From an uncultured Cytophagaceae bacterium (lineage in GTDB: Bacteria > Bacteroidota > Bacteroidia > Cytophagales > Microscillaceae): a stretch of 6,670 nt of DNA. Positions 1-6,236 of this stretch are shown in pieces. A program made the translations under genes and the position numbers. The DNA lies in the NCBI GenBank assembly GCA_937899305.1, contig CALDJV010000779.1:1-6670 (forward strand), read 5' to 3'. Each line of letters begins with the position of its first letter. Positions within the stretch are counted from its first letter, which is position 1. The notes beneath the pieces were generated by a model, which ran no database searches, had not been told where the DNA came from, and saw nothing but the letters and a program-made list of their open reading frames with translations.

Positions 1-124
1 ATGATTTTTTGGGCAATATGCCTCTTAATCAAAATGCTTGCCGCTCACTAATGCCTAATTACCTAATCTTCACAAAAAAATAACCAATTATTGCTAATAA
101 TCGTTTATTTTTTGCTAAAATATT

Positions 125-598
125 TCAAGCTTCTTTGGTTTTCAGGATAATTTGAGCTTGCCAATAAAACTTTTTGCGTTGCCAAAAGGTCTGAGTAAGC
201 TTGGCGCGCAAGGCTTCAGGGGTCTCCTGCTGATACAAAGGGCGATCTTGAGCCTTTCGCAACATTCGCTCTACAATCAAATAAATGGGTGTGTCGATAT
301 AAATGCTTACTCCTGCCTGGTTGATACGCTCCATATTATCAAAAAAGCAGGGTGCTCCACCTCCGGTAGCTACAATTGCAGCCGCGCTTTTATTTTGAAT
401 AATTTCGTGGAGTACCTCTCGTTCTAGTTCTCGAAAATGCGCTTCTCCCTGTTGCTCAAAAATAGCCGGAATACGCATTTGTGCCTTTTGCTCTATCAAA
501 TCGTCCATGTCCCATATAGGCAACTTCAAATGTTCGGCAAGTTGTTGTCCAAAAGAGGTCTTGCCAGACCCAGGCATTCCTGTCAAAAAAATAAGCAT
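125..598 (-). CDS. aroK: Shikimate kinase
   Basis: This enzyme phosphorylates the 3-hydroxyl of shikimate with ATP, the fifth step towards chorismate, in the cytoplasm. The 157-residue protein is of normal family length (about 160-175). It carries the full motif set: Walker A GMPGSGKT at residues 7-14, the DMD pair (D30, D32) for magnesium and shikimate, R56 in HFRELE, the GGG loop at 79-81, the lid arginine R119 in DRPLY, and a C-terminal R141 near FYWQA. I chose the ATG at 598 because it puts the P-loop at residue 7, as in the family. The open frame extends 40 codons further upstream to 718, overlapping the end of cdaA, but that extension shows no conserved sequence. The gene follows cdaA on the same strand after a 109-base gap in which I see no terminator, so co-transcription is plausible. 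Identification is firm; the start is likely. Confidence 0.94.
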   Translation of the reverse strand: MLIFLTGMPGSGKTSFGQQLAEHLKLPIWDMDDLIEQKAQMRIPAIFEQQGEAHFRELEREVLHEIIQNKSAAAIVATGGGAPCFFDNMERINQAGVSIYIDTPIYLIVERMLRKAQDRPLYQQETPEALRAKLTQTFWQRKKFYWQAQIILKTKEA

Positions 599-707
599 AA
601 TTAATTTAGTGATGATTATAGTCTGTGAATAGGTAAATTTTGAGGTAGCTCGTACTGAAATACTGAGCCAATTATTTGAGGAGTCACCAATTTTATGAGC
701 ACTTGCT

Positions 708-1577
708 TTAAGCTCCATTGGGCGCAGCAGGGGTATCTTGCCCGGTAGTTTTGGTTTCGTTCTTTTCTACTCCGGTATCTTCGGTCAGTAGCAAAGTAAG
801 TCGTTGGGTCATCGCTTCCGAGTCCAAATTACGATAAATCTTTCCATTGCGTACGATCGACATTTGCCCGGTTTCCTCAGATACTACTACTACAATGGCA
901 TCGGCTATTTCGGTGAGCCCTATCGCGGCTCGATGGCGCAAGCCAAGCGATGCAGGTAGTTCGTCGTTTTCGGATACTGGTAAAATACAACGCGCTGCTA
1001 CAATACGCCCATCCCGGCTTACAATGACTGCTCCGTCGTGCAAAGGACTAAATTTTTGGAAAATAGATATCAACAAACGTTTAGAGATGGTAGCATCTAT
1101 GACATCGCCCGACTCGGCATAAAACTTAAGCTCCGAACTCCGGGAAAACACAATCAAAGCTCCGGTAAGTGAGGCCGACATTTCCTGAGAGGCTTCTACC
1201 ACTGCGGTAATCTTTTGTTTATTTTCGGCTGAAGAAGAGCCCTTACTCCAAATACTTTTCAAAAAGCTGTATTCTCCAAAAGGGGTTGCCTTTCCGATTA
1301 CCAGTAAGAATTTTCGAATTTCCTGCTGAAATAAAATGATGATGACCAGCACCCCTACTCCCATAAATTGCCCTAAAATGGTGCTCAACATTTCCATACC
1401 CAAGGCCGAAACCAATAGATAAAGTGCGTACACAGCTACTCCCCCTAATAAAATACGAGAAGCAACACTGCCCTTTACGAGGTTGTAGAGTTGGTACATG
1501 ATAAAACTCACCAACAAAATATCTAGAATGTCGGCAAAACTCATGTCCAAAAAGCCTATGGAAATCAGAAATATCAT
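708..1577 (-). CDS. cdaA: Membrane diadenylate cyclase CdaA (c-di-AMP synthase)
   Basis: CdaA condenses two ATP into cyclic di-AMP, a messenger that in other bacteria controls potassium and osmolyte transport and cell-wall homeostasis. The 289-residue protein has the CdaA layout. Three membrane helices lie at about residues 13-31, 42-60 and 71-89, ending in the FQQEIRKFLL hinge. A cytoplasmic DAC domain spans about 120-265, with the catalytic DGA motif at 181-183 and the ATP-binding RHRAA at 214-218, followed by SEETG at 233-237. The tail after about 268 (rich in T, E, K and P) looks disordered. The ATG at 1577 fits the usual IGFLD start region; a second Met at residue 12 is possible. There is no Shine-Dalgarno motif, as is common in Bacteroidota. 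No cdaR/ybbR partner is in this window. The upstream gap of 121 bases suggests cdaA may have its own promoter, but I found no convincing one. Confidence 0.96.
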   Translation of the reverse strand: MIFLISIGFLDMSFADILDILLVSFIMYQLYNLVKGSVASRILLGGVAVYALYLLVSALGMEMLSTILGQFMGVGVLVIIILFQQEIRKFLLVIGKATPFGEYSFLKSIWSKGSSSAENKQKITAVVEASQEMSASLTGALIVFSRSSELKFYAESGDVIDATISKRLLISIFQKFSPLHDGAVIVSRDGRIVAARCILPVSENDELPASLGLRHRAAIGLTEIADAIVVVVSEETGQMSIVRNGKIYRNLDSEAMTQRLTLLLTEDTGVEKNETKTTGQDTPAAPNGA

Positions 1578-1698
1578 ATACTACGGTCAGTCTCAATTGT
1601 AAATATAGAACAGGATGAGCGGTATACCCAACTATTCCAGATGCATTCCGTGATTTTATGCTAAATTTATATCACGCCTCGCTCCTAAGGTACGAAGC

Positions 1699-2217
1699 TT
1701 AGGGTCCATTTGGTTTGCGAATTATCTCAATATGGGCATTTTTAAATTTTTTGAAAATTTTATCTAAAGCTTCCAGCAATGATTGATACAGCAATGACGC
1801 ATTCGTTTTCAGGTGGATTTCGCATTGATGTGTCCCCGTATCAGTCCCTAAAAAACTTTCTGCACAACCTATTCTGAGATATACTGTATCGTCTATATTG
1901 GGTGGGCAAAAATCGAACAACTCTAAACTAGATGTTTCCCATTCATCGGTGTACTGCAATTCGCCAAATACATTTCTTGTCAGTGCTACCCTTGGCTGGT
2001 CTGATTCGCCAATGAGCGTTTCTTCGCTACGAGTATACATAGATCGCCAACAAAAGCAGTCTACCGCGAGCTCTTTGTAAAACCCCAAAGGATAACCATA
2101 AAAATCTATCAAAATAGGGATCATTCGAGAAATAAAAACCCTGACATCTCCTGGATAGGCTTTCGTCATCTTTGCCGAAAAATGATATTTCAATTCATTG
2201 TTACTGCCTATTTCCAC
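1699..2217 (-). CDS. Unrecognised 172-residue protein between folP and cdaA
   Basis: I do not recognise this protein. It is soluble-looking, with no signal peptide or membrane helix. It has five cysteines (C54, C56 in DCFCW; C104; C118; C132), a mixed central part rich in acidic and aromatic residues, and a helical C-terminus (about 139-160, LLYQSLLEALDKIFKKFKN). The cysteines are spaced unlike a zinc ribbon, although DCFCW and the later CPP and CAE sites could form a metal or disulfide cluster. The start is a GTG at 2217 that overlaps the last 10 bases of folP in another frame, which would couple its translation to folP. A Met at residue 17 (2169) is an alternative ATG start just after the folP stop. 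Either way it lies directly downstream of folP and was probably transcribed with it. Its role cannot be inferred from sequence. The long open frame and tight packing make it a likely real gene. Confidence 0.72.
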   Translation of the reverse strand: MEIGSNNELKYHFSAKMTKAYPGDVRVFISRMIPILIDFYGYPLGFYKELAVDCFCWRSMYTRSEETLIGESDQPRVALTRNVFGELQYTDEWETSSLELFDFCPPNIDDTVYLRIGCAESFLGTDTGTHQCEIHLKTNASLLYQSLLEALDKIFKKFKNAHIEIIRKPNGP

Positions 2218-3089
2218 TCGCCTTTTTCTTTATACTCATTGAGTTTTCCCACCATTTTCAGGGTCTCAACCGCGGCCTTTACATCATGTACGCGCAGTAT
2301 ATTGGCACCTTTTTGCAGCGCTATAGTATTCAACGCAATGGTTCCATTCAACGCCTCGTCAGGCGTTGTCTGCAATGTTTTGTAAATCATCGACTTGCGA
2401 GAAACGCCCACCAAAACAGGCAACCCGAGTGCCTTTAGGATACCCAAGTGTTCCATCAAATGAAAATTCTGCCCGATGTTTTTGGCAAATCCAAAACCAG
2501 GATCAATGATGACATCGTGTACCCCCAGCGCACGCAATTGCGCTACTTTTTGTTGTAAGTCTTGCAGGACTTCATAAACCAAATGTGTGTATTGATTGAG
2601 CGTAGTCATGGTTTGAGGAGTCCCACGCATATGCATCAACACATAGGGCACCTTCAGATCGGCTACCGTGGCATACATTTCAGCATCTAGAGTCCCTCCC
2701 GAAACATCGTTGATGATATGGGCTCCGGCCTGTACTGCTTCTCGAGCCACCCCAGCTCGAAAGGTATCTACCGAAATGACCGTATCAGGGAATGCCTCAG
2801 CAATAGCTTGAATTGCAGGTATTACCCGAGTTATTTCTTCTTTTTCTGAAATGTGATCTCCCCCCGGACGCGACGAATAACCACCTACATCCAATATTTT
2901 GGCGCCTTCATTGACCAATTGAGTGGCCTTGTCGAGCACCTGGCTTGGCAAGTTATATTGCCCCCCATCATAAAATGAATCAGGAGTAATGTTCAAAATC
3001 CCCATCACCACTGGAGCATCTAATGATAACAGCTCCCCTTGCAGATTCAGTATTTTTTTTGAGTAAAAAATTGTACCTTTCGTTTCCAT
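2208..3089 (-). CDS. folP: Dihydropteroate synthase
   Basis: FolP condenses 6-hydroxymethyl-dihydropterin pyrophosphate with p-aminobenzoate to give dihydropteroate in cytoplasmic folate synthesis; it is the sulfonamide target. The 293-residue protein is full length and forms a TIM barrel. Visible motifs in order are MGILNITPDSF (29-39), with the metal- and pyrophosphate-binding Asn; DVGGYSSRPG (67-76; many other bacteria have GGESTRPG); SVDTF (105-109); INDVSGG (125-131); VLMHMRGTPQTM (150-161); DPGFGFAKN (196-204); VGVSRKSMI (228-236); and LRVHDV near the end. The GGYSSRPG variant is the form I associate with Bacteroidota and is not a sign of damage. The ATG at 3089 gives an N-terminus of usual length and has no Shine-Dalgarno motif. 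It is the first gene of the leftward cluster, transcribed away from the membrane protein gene at 3188. Its last 10 bases overlap the GTG start of the next gene. Confidence 0.97.
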   Translation of the reverse strand: METKGTIFYSKKILNLQGELLSLDAPVVMGILNITPDSFYDGGQYNLPSQVLDKATQLVNEGAKILDVGGYSSRPGGDHISEKEEITRVIPAIQAIAEAFPDTVISVDTFRAGVAREAVQAGAHIINDVSGGTLDAEMYATVADLKVPYVLMHMRGTPQTMTTLNQYTHLVYEVLQDLQQKVAQLRALGVHDVIIDPGFGFAKNIGQNFHLMEHLGILKALGLPVLVGVSRKSMIYKTLQTTPDEALNGTIALNTIALQKGANILRVHDVKAAVETLKMVGKLNEYKEKGEWK

Positions 3090-3120
3090 TCAAGATTTTT
3101 GCTTGTCAAGCATGTTACTA

Positions 3121-3154
3121 CAAAGCACAATATAAAGAGATCACTGCTTTGTGC
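3121..3154. repeat. Overlapping inverted repeats in the divergent intergenic region
   Basis: Between folP and the divergent membrane protein gene, CAAAGCA (3121-3127) pairs with TGCTTTG (3145-3151). The overlapping GCACAA (3125-3130) pairs with TTGTGC (3149-3154), so two alternative dyads share the same arms. A smaller dyad, GCTTG-T-CAAGC, lies at 3101-3111, just before the folP start. The position suits an operator or an RNA structure in the folP leader. No known regulator site is recognised, and dyads this short can arise by chance. Confidence 0.35.
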
Positions 3155-3156
3155 AA
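3127..3156 (-). promoter_or_regulatory. Weak candidate Bacteroidota-type promoter for folP
   Basis: On the minus strand a TTG (3156-3154) is followed after 19 bases by TATATTGT (3134-3127). Bacteroidota sigma-ABfr promoters have TTG near -33 and TAnnTTTG near -7. The spacing fits, but the -7 box matches only four of its six defined bases. Transcription would begin near 3120, giving a leader of about 30 bases before the folP ATG. It overlaps the inverted repeats at 3121-3154, so a protein bound there could block it. Confidence 0.3.
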
Positions 3157-3187
3157 AAAGCTTGTTCGCTAAATATAAATCTCCGTT

Positions 3188-4378
3188 ATGAAAATTGTTA
3201 CCAGGTTGATTAGTTTTATAGTAGGAGGCTTGTTTATTTTCTCTGGATTAATCAAGCTCAATGATCCTACTGGCACCGAAATAAAACTCGAAGAATATTT
3301 TACGGTATTCAAAGCCGACCCTACGCTCAGCTCTTTGAGCGGTTTATGGGATATCCTCGCCCCCTTTAGCCTTGTATTGGCCGTAGTACTTACCGTATTG
3401 GAAGTAGTCTTGGGGGTCAATATGTTGCTCCACCATCGTCCCAAAACCACCATTTGGTCTTTGTTTGGCTTGATTGTCTTTTTTACCTTTCTTACATTTT
3501 ATTCCTGGTTTTTCGACAAAGTCAAAGATTGCGGCTGTTTTGGCGATGCCATCCCGCTTACTCCCTTCCAGTCCTTTATGAAAGATGTCGTACTGACCAC
3601 TCTGATCGTTTGGTTGCTGACTCAGCGCAATAAAATTCCCCCGTTATTGTCTCCTCGCCAGGGTTCCATTATCGCCATATTGTCTACCATTGGTTGTATT
3701 GCCTTGGGGTTATATGCCATTCGTCACTTGCCTATCAAGGATTTCAGAGCTTACAAAGTGGGCGCCAATTTGCCTCAAAACATGAAACCCAAAGAAAAAC
3801 TCAAGTATGGACCTGAGGTCTACATTTACAAAGACCTACAAGCCCAAAAAGACATTGAAATTGGCAAAGATGATTTTACTAAAAATTGGAAAAAATACGC
3901 TGATACTACCAAGTTTAAGTTTGTAAAGCTGGATAAGCCATTACTGAACCCTGAAGCACAGCCTAAGATTACTGATTACAAAGTATTTAACGCTCAAAAT
4001 GCCGACATCACCGCTCAGACCCTGACTGGTAAAAAGTTTTTCATCATTATTCCCGAAATAGCCAAAATCAAAAAAGGGAAAAAAATTGCCAAAACCGCGT
4101 TGGATGCTTACCCAAAGATCAATGAATTGGTCAAAGCATTGCGTCAGGCCCAAATCAGCCCCATGATATTGACCGCCGCTGGTGAGCAAGAAGTAGAGCA
4201 GTTTCGTCATCAAGTACAACTGGCGGTACCTTATGCTTTTGTGGACAAAAAGGTGTTGAAAACGATGGTGCGGGCCAACCCTGGATTGATACTACTACAA
4301 GATGGTACTGTAAAGGGCAAGTGGCATCATAACGATACTCCTAAAATAGAAGAGGTGAAAAAGAAATTGGTGAAGTAA
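3188..4378 (+). CDS. DoxX/MauE-like membrane protein with thioredoxin-like C-terminal domain (BT_3928-type family)
   Basis: This 396-residue protein resembles the BT_3928 family of Bacteroidota; its function is not established. The N-terminal half has about five membrane helices (near 7-25, 57-81, 88-108, 129-145 and 160-177). It includes the family-style SGLIKLNDPTGT (19-30) and KDCGCFGDA (113-121) motifs, the latter like the CGCFG of MauE-type proteins thought to handle disulfides. The soluble half (about 185-396) looks like a thioredoxin fold near its end: strand KKFFIIIPE (282-290), helix PKINELVKALRQ, strand ISPMILTA, then RANPGLILLQDGTVKGKWHHND (362-383) with P365 where thioredoxins have the cis-proline. 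It has no CXXC; the only cysteines are C115, C117 and C170. I infer a membrane redox or scaffold role. The ATG at 3188 gives the expected first helix directly. It is transcribed away from folP and ends before a strong hairpin terminator. From memory, tpiA often follows this family; it is absent here. Confidence 0.87.
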   Translation: MKIVTRLISFIVGGLFIFSGLIKLNDPTGTEIKLEEYFTVFKADPTLSSLSGLWDILAPFSLVLAVVLTVLEVVLGVNMLLHHRPKTTIWSLFGLIVFFTFLTFYSWFFDKVKDCGCFGDAIPLTPFQSFMKDVVLTTLIVWLLTQRNKIPPLLSPRQGSIIAILSTIGCIALGLYAIRHLPIKDFRAYKVGANLPQNMKPKEKLKYGPEVYIYKDLQAQKDIEIGKDDFTKNWKKYADTTKFKFVKLDKPLLNPEAQPKITDYKVFNAQNADITAQTLTGKKFFIIIPEIAKIKKGKKIAKTALDAYPKINELVKALRQAQISPMILTAAGEQEVEQFRHQVQLAVPYAFVDKKVLKTMVRANPGLILLQDGTVKGKWHHNDTPKIEEVKKKLVK

Positions 4379-4428
4379 TTAATTACATTTCACTATTTAA
4401 ATGAATCTTCTTTGTAATCGATGATTTT

Positions 4429-4470
4429 AATCCTGATAGGTTTTGAAAACCTGTCAGGATTTTATGTTTT
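4429..4470 (+). terminator. Strong hairpin terminator after the membrane protein gene
   Basis: AATCCTGATAGGTTTT (4429-4444) pairs with AAAACCTGTCAGGATT (4446-4461). This is a 16-base-pair dyad with one G-U wobble, followed on the plus strand by a T-rich run. The inner A/T pairs would open to form the real loop. It lies about 50 bases after the stop of the plus-strand gene and fits a Rho-independent terminator. The minus-strand side has no T tract directly after the stem, so I call it plus-directed. The CCTGTCAGG/AAAACC core resembles a palindrome I believe recurs between genes in Bacteroidota genomes, so it may also be an interspersed repeat. Confidence 0.75.
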
Positions 4471-4491
4471 TGTTTCAAAATATTAAGGAAC

Positions 4492-4624
4492 GTGTCCGCA
4501 ATAATTGACCGTTTTCGCTTCATTTCTTTTTGCTATACTTCATTACTTTTTTTAGCCATAGCGATGGCTATGCCTGCAAAAAGTACTTCGTCTAACTTCA
4601 AGTAATTTTGCCAAAACCGGACAC
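4492..4624. repeat. MITE-like segment with terminal inverted repeats and a palindromic core
   Basis: GTGTCCG (4492-4498) and CGGACAC (4618-4624) are perfect 7-base inverted ends of a 133-base segment. The middle holds TAGCCAT-AGCG-ATGGCTA (4553-4570), a perfect 7-base-pair hairpin, and a shifted alternative CATAGC/GCTATG. Outside the ends a second inverted pair, AGGAAC (4486-4491) and GTTCCT (4638-4643), could extend the element to about 158 bases. No clear target-site duplication is seen. The segment lies in a convergent gap, is not part of the terminator and encodes no transposase. A miniature inverted-repeat element or an intergenic repeat is the best guess. Copy number in the genome would decide. 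Confidence 0.45.
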
Positions 4625-4637
4625 TTATTTTGAACAT
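4533..4637 (-). CDS. Possible 34-residue ORF inside the inverted-repeat segment
   Basis: A short minus-strand frame starts at ATG 4637 and ends at TAG 4533-4535. It contains the stretches FWQNYLKLDEV, LFAGIAIAMA and KKSNEV. The composition is protein-like: an amphipathic start, a short hydrophobic core and a basic end. After the TAG the same frame stays open through a lysine- and arginine-rich stretch (QKEMKRKRSIIADTFLN) and on through the terminator. That may be the relic of a longer coding sequence, or chance in a repeat. It has no Shine-Dalgarno motif and lies about 40 bases after the LRR gene stop. I give it low weight as an expressed gene; it is recorded because the frame runs across the whole element. 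Confidence 0.15.
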   Translation of the reverse strand: MFKISVRFWQNYLKLDEVLFAGIAIAMAKKSNEV

Positions 4638-4675
4638 GTTCCTGAGCCAGACACTCAAAAACAGCGTAATTTCTA

Positions 4676-5848
4676 TTAATAATCCCTTACTTCATCAAAC
4701 CATTGATTTGCTTTCTGGGCATCAATCTCTACGGAGGGGACTTGTCGTAATTGTTCCACCGCCTCGGCAATGTTTTCACGTTCGGTGGTTTCTATTTGGG
4801 GCAATTCATTAAAAATACGGGCAAATGTAGTCAATACATCCTTCGCTTCCGTTTCCGTTTTCGCCTTCTTAAGTTGTTTCACAGCATCTTTGTAAGCTTT
4901 TACCGCGGTTTTGGCATTTTTACCACTCCACGCATCAAATGGGATTCCATACTCGGTGGTAAACCAAATTGACTTTCTCAGTTTTGATACCGAGGTATGC
5001 CCCATCATACGCGCCTGTGCTAACGCTTTCACTTCACGCCGCAGAAGTTTCCCTTTGTTCTCCTCAATGTTCCATCCAATAAATGAATTCAATTGTGGCC
5101 ATACTTGCAACGTGGGGAGTCCTTCCAGGTGAGGCGCGTACCTGATGGCCAAGCTTTCTAAATTTGACAATTGCTCCAGGCAATGCAGGTTGGTCAGATT
5201 CCCAGACAGGCTCAAGTCGGTGAGTTTTTTGAACTGCAACAAGCTTTCGCAATCTAGTGGCTGCCCCAATGGCCCTACTTCAACCTCCAATGTGCTTATT
5301 TCTTGAAAAGCATCAAATACGGGCAATTGATAAGGTGGCTGACCCTTTTTTACAACTTTAGGCACCAGCGACAAGGTATCTATTTTATTGACTTGGCTTA
5401 TCTTTGCTTGGGCAATATTTCCGGTAAGGCAAAAATAACGATGTACTCCTAACTGCAATTCAAGTTCGCTTTGCTCGACATTGATGATTAACCTGTCAAT
5501 ATTTGATTTTGTGAAGTCGGCTACTGGGGGATTGCTGGGGCTCCAGGTAAATTGCTCGATGGCTCTTTTTTCAGACCAAGTGATAAAATTGGCATCATTA
5601 CCCCAATAATAAAAAAAGCGTGGCCAATCGCCATAAGGAAAAAGGTGGGCCTTGGTGGATCCACTCCCCGTAAAAAAAGTGTTGAAACAATCCCAGTTGA
5701 TAGGCAAACCAGGTGCTACCAGCACATCAAATTTCTTGGCATCCATTCCCTCTTCCCCAATAGCAAAACTCCCCTGGCCCAATGGTATTTTTACCAAATG
5801 GCTGTTTTCACTGGTTAACGAAAGTTGTATTTTTTCTTCTCTGCTCAT
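4676..5848 (-). CDS. Leucine-rich-repeat domain protein, function unknown
   Basis: This is a 390-residue protein with no signal peptide or membrane helix, so probably cytoplasmic. Three parts can be seen. Residues 1-180 are a mixed, aromatic-rich N-terminal domain (FFYYWGNDANFITW near 78-91). Residues about 183-256 hold three irregular leucine-rich repeats with the L-x-x-L-x-L spacing: ISTLEVEVGPLG, LTDLSLSGNLTNL, LESLAIRYAPHLEGLP. Residues about 265-390 are helical and charged, with SIWFTTEYGIPFDAWSGKNA (293-312) and a lysine-rich amphipathic helix, TAVKAYKDAVKQLKKAKTE. LRR segments usually bind other proteins; no enzymatic motif is visible. The C-terminal part resembles that of other Bacteroidota LRR proteins as far as I recall, but I cannot name the family. 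The ATG at 5848 follows the stop of the upstream frame by one base, so the two were probably co-translated. No Shine-Dalgarno motif is present. Confidence 0.85.
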   Translation of the reverse strand: MSREEKIQLSLTSENSHLVKIPLGQGSFAIGEEGMDAKKFDVLVAPGLPINWDCFNTFFTGSGSTKAHLFPYGDWPRFFYYWGNDANFITWSEKRAIEQFTWSPSNPPVADFTKSNIDRLIINVEQSELELQLGVHRYFCLTGNIAQAKISQVNKIDTLSLVPKVVKKGQPPYQLPVFDAFQEISTLEVEVGPLGQPLDCESLLQFKKLTDLSLSGNLTNLHCLEQLSNLESLAIRYAPHLEGLPTLQVWPQLNSFIGWNIEENKGKLLRREVKALAQARMMGHTSVSKLRKSIWFTTEYGIPFDAWSGKNAKTAVKAYKDAVKQLKKAKTETEAKDVLTTFARIFNELPQIETTERENIAEAVEQLRQVPSVEIDAQKANQWFDEVRDY

Positions 5849-5849
5849 A

Positions 5850-6230
5850 TTAATTGGTTGTCCTAATCCTTGCTAAAATATAGGCTCCTTTTTTTAGAGT
5901 AAGTACCTTTGTTCTCAGCCTTTGCTCATTGTTTGGGCTCATAAGTATAAACCTTTTCAAGTAACCAATGGCCATTTTTGGGGTCACTAAGTCTTTATCT
6001 AACTGGGCCTCCACAAATAAATTGGTCAACCTTGTATCCAACAGATTTACATTATGAAACAGCAATCCATTCACCTGCGTAATATTCTCAGCATCCGTTT
6101 TGGTTGCCAGTAGTTCAATAATGATGAATCTTAAACTGGGCGAAAAGTTTTTAAAACCAGGGGTTAGAAACTCAAAAATATGCTTGGCCCTTAGCCGATA
6201 CTTTCTAAATTTATGATCTAGTCCACCCAA
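5850..6230 (-). CDS. Downstream part of a gene interrupted by an in-frame TGA (unrecognised protein)
   Basis: I do not recognise the product. The open frame would begin at a TTG (6230), giving 126 residues, but it is in exactly the same frame as the 114-codon ORF ending at 6234, separated only by TGA and one ATT codon. There is no ATG near its beginning (the first internal Met is residue 87), which argues that it is the 3' part of one gene of about 242 codons. The sequence is helix-rich and basic, with alternating hydrophobic stretches (FIIIELLATKTDAENI, LLDTRLTNLFVEAQLDKDL, MAIGYLKRFILM), which could be an alpha-helical repeat. Its stop lies one base before the LRR gene ATG. If it is still translated, this needs restart at TTG or readthrough of the TGA. 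I consider it a probable pseudogene fragment, or a sequencing error in the TGA. Confidence 0.55.
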   Translation of the reverse strand: MGGLDHKFRKYRLRAKHIFEFLTPGFKNFSPSLRFIIIELLATKTDAENITQVNGLLFHNVNLLDTRLTNLFVEAQLDKDLVTPKMAIGYLKRFILMSPNNEQRLRTKVLTLKKGAYILARIRTTN

Positions 6231-6233
6231 AAT

Positions 6234-6236
6234 TCA
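6234..6236 (-). other. In-frame TGA splitting one long reading frame
   Basis: The starts 6578 and 6230 differ by 348 bases, an exact multiple of three, so the ORFs on either side of this TGA are in one frame. After TGA come ATT and TTG, then an open frame to 5852. A single base change would restore about 242 codons. This could be a nonsense mutation, a base-calling error, programmed readthrough or a re-initiation site. Confidence 0.8.

Noticed and set aside
60..124. AT-rich dyad ATTAT/ATAAT after aroK, considered as a terminator
   Set aside because: Five A/T pairs cannot form a stable hairpin, and such dyads are expected by chance in this AT-rich stretch.
599..718. 40-codon upstream extension of shikimate kinase, starting inside the end of cdaA
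   Set aside because: It would put the P-loop at residue 47 instead of about 7, and the added residues show no family similarity.
1243..1596. 117-codon minus-strand frame overlapping the 5' part of cdaA
   Set aside because: It is a shifted-frame shadow of cdaA; the cdaA frame carries all recognised motifs.
1684..1703. Dyad CCTAAG/CTTAGG at the stop of the unknown 172-residue gene, considered as a terminator
   Set aside because: It has only six base pairs and no T tract follows on the minus strand.
3941..4219. 92-codon minus-strand frame
   Set aside because: It lies wholly antisense to the membrane protein gene and has no start signal or motif.
4630..4812. 60-codon plus-strand frame
   Set aside because: Most of it is antisense to the 3' end of the LRR gene and it has no recognisable protein features.
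6200..6236. TGA read as selenocysteine
   Set aside because: I see no convincing SECIS-like stem-loop just downstream of the TGA, no sel genes are in view, and the flanking residues do not resemble a selenoprotein site.
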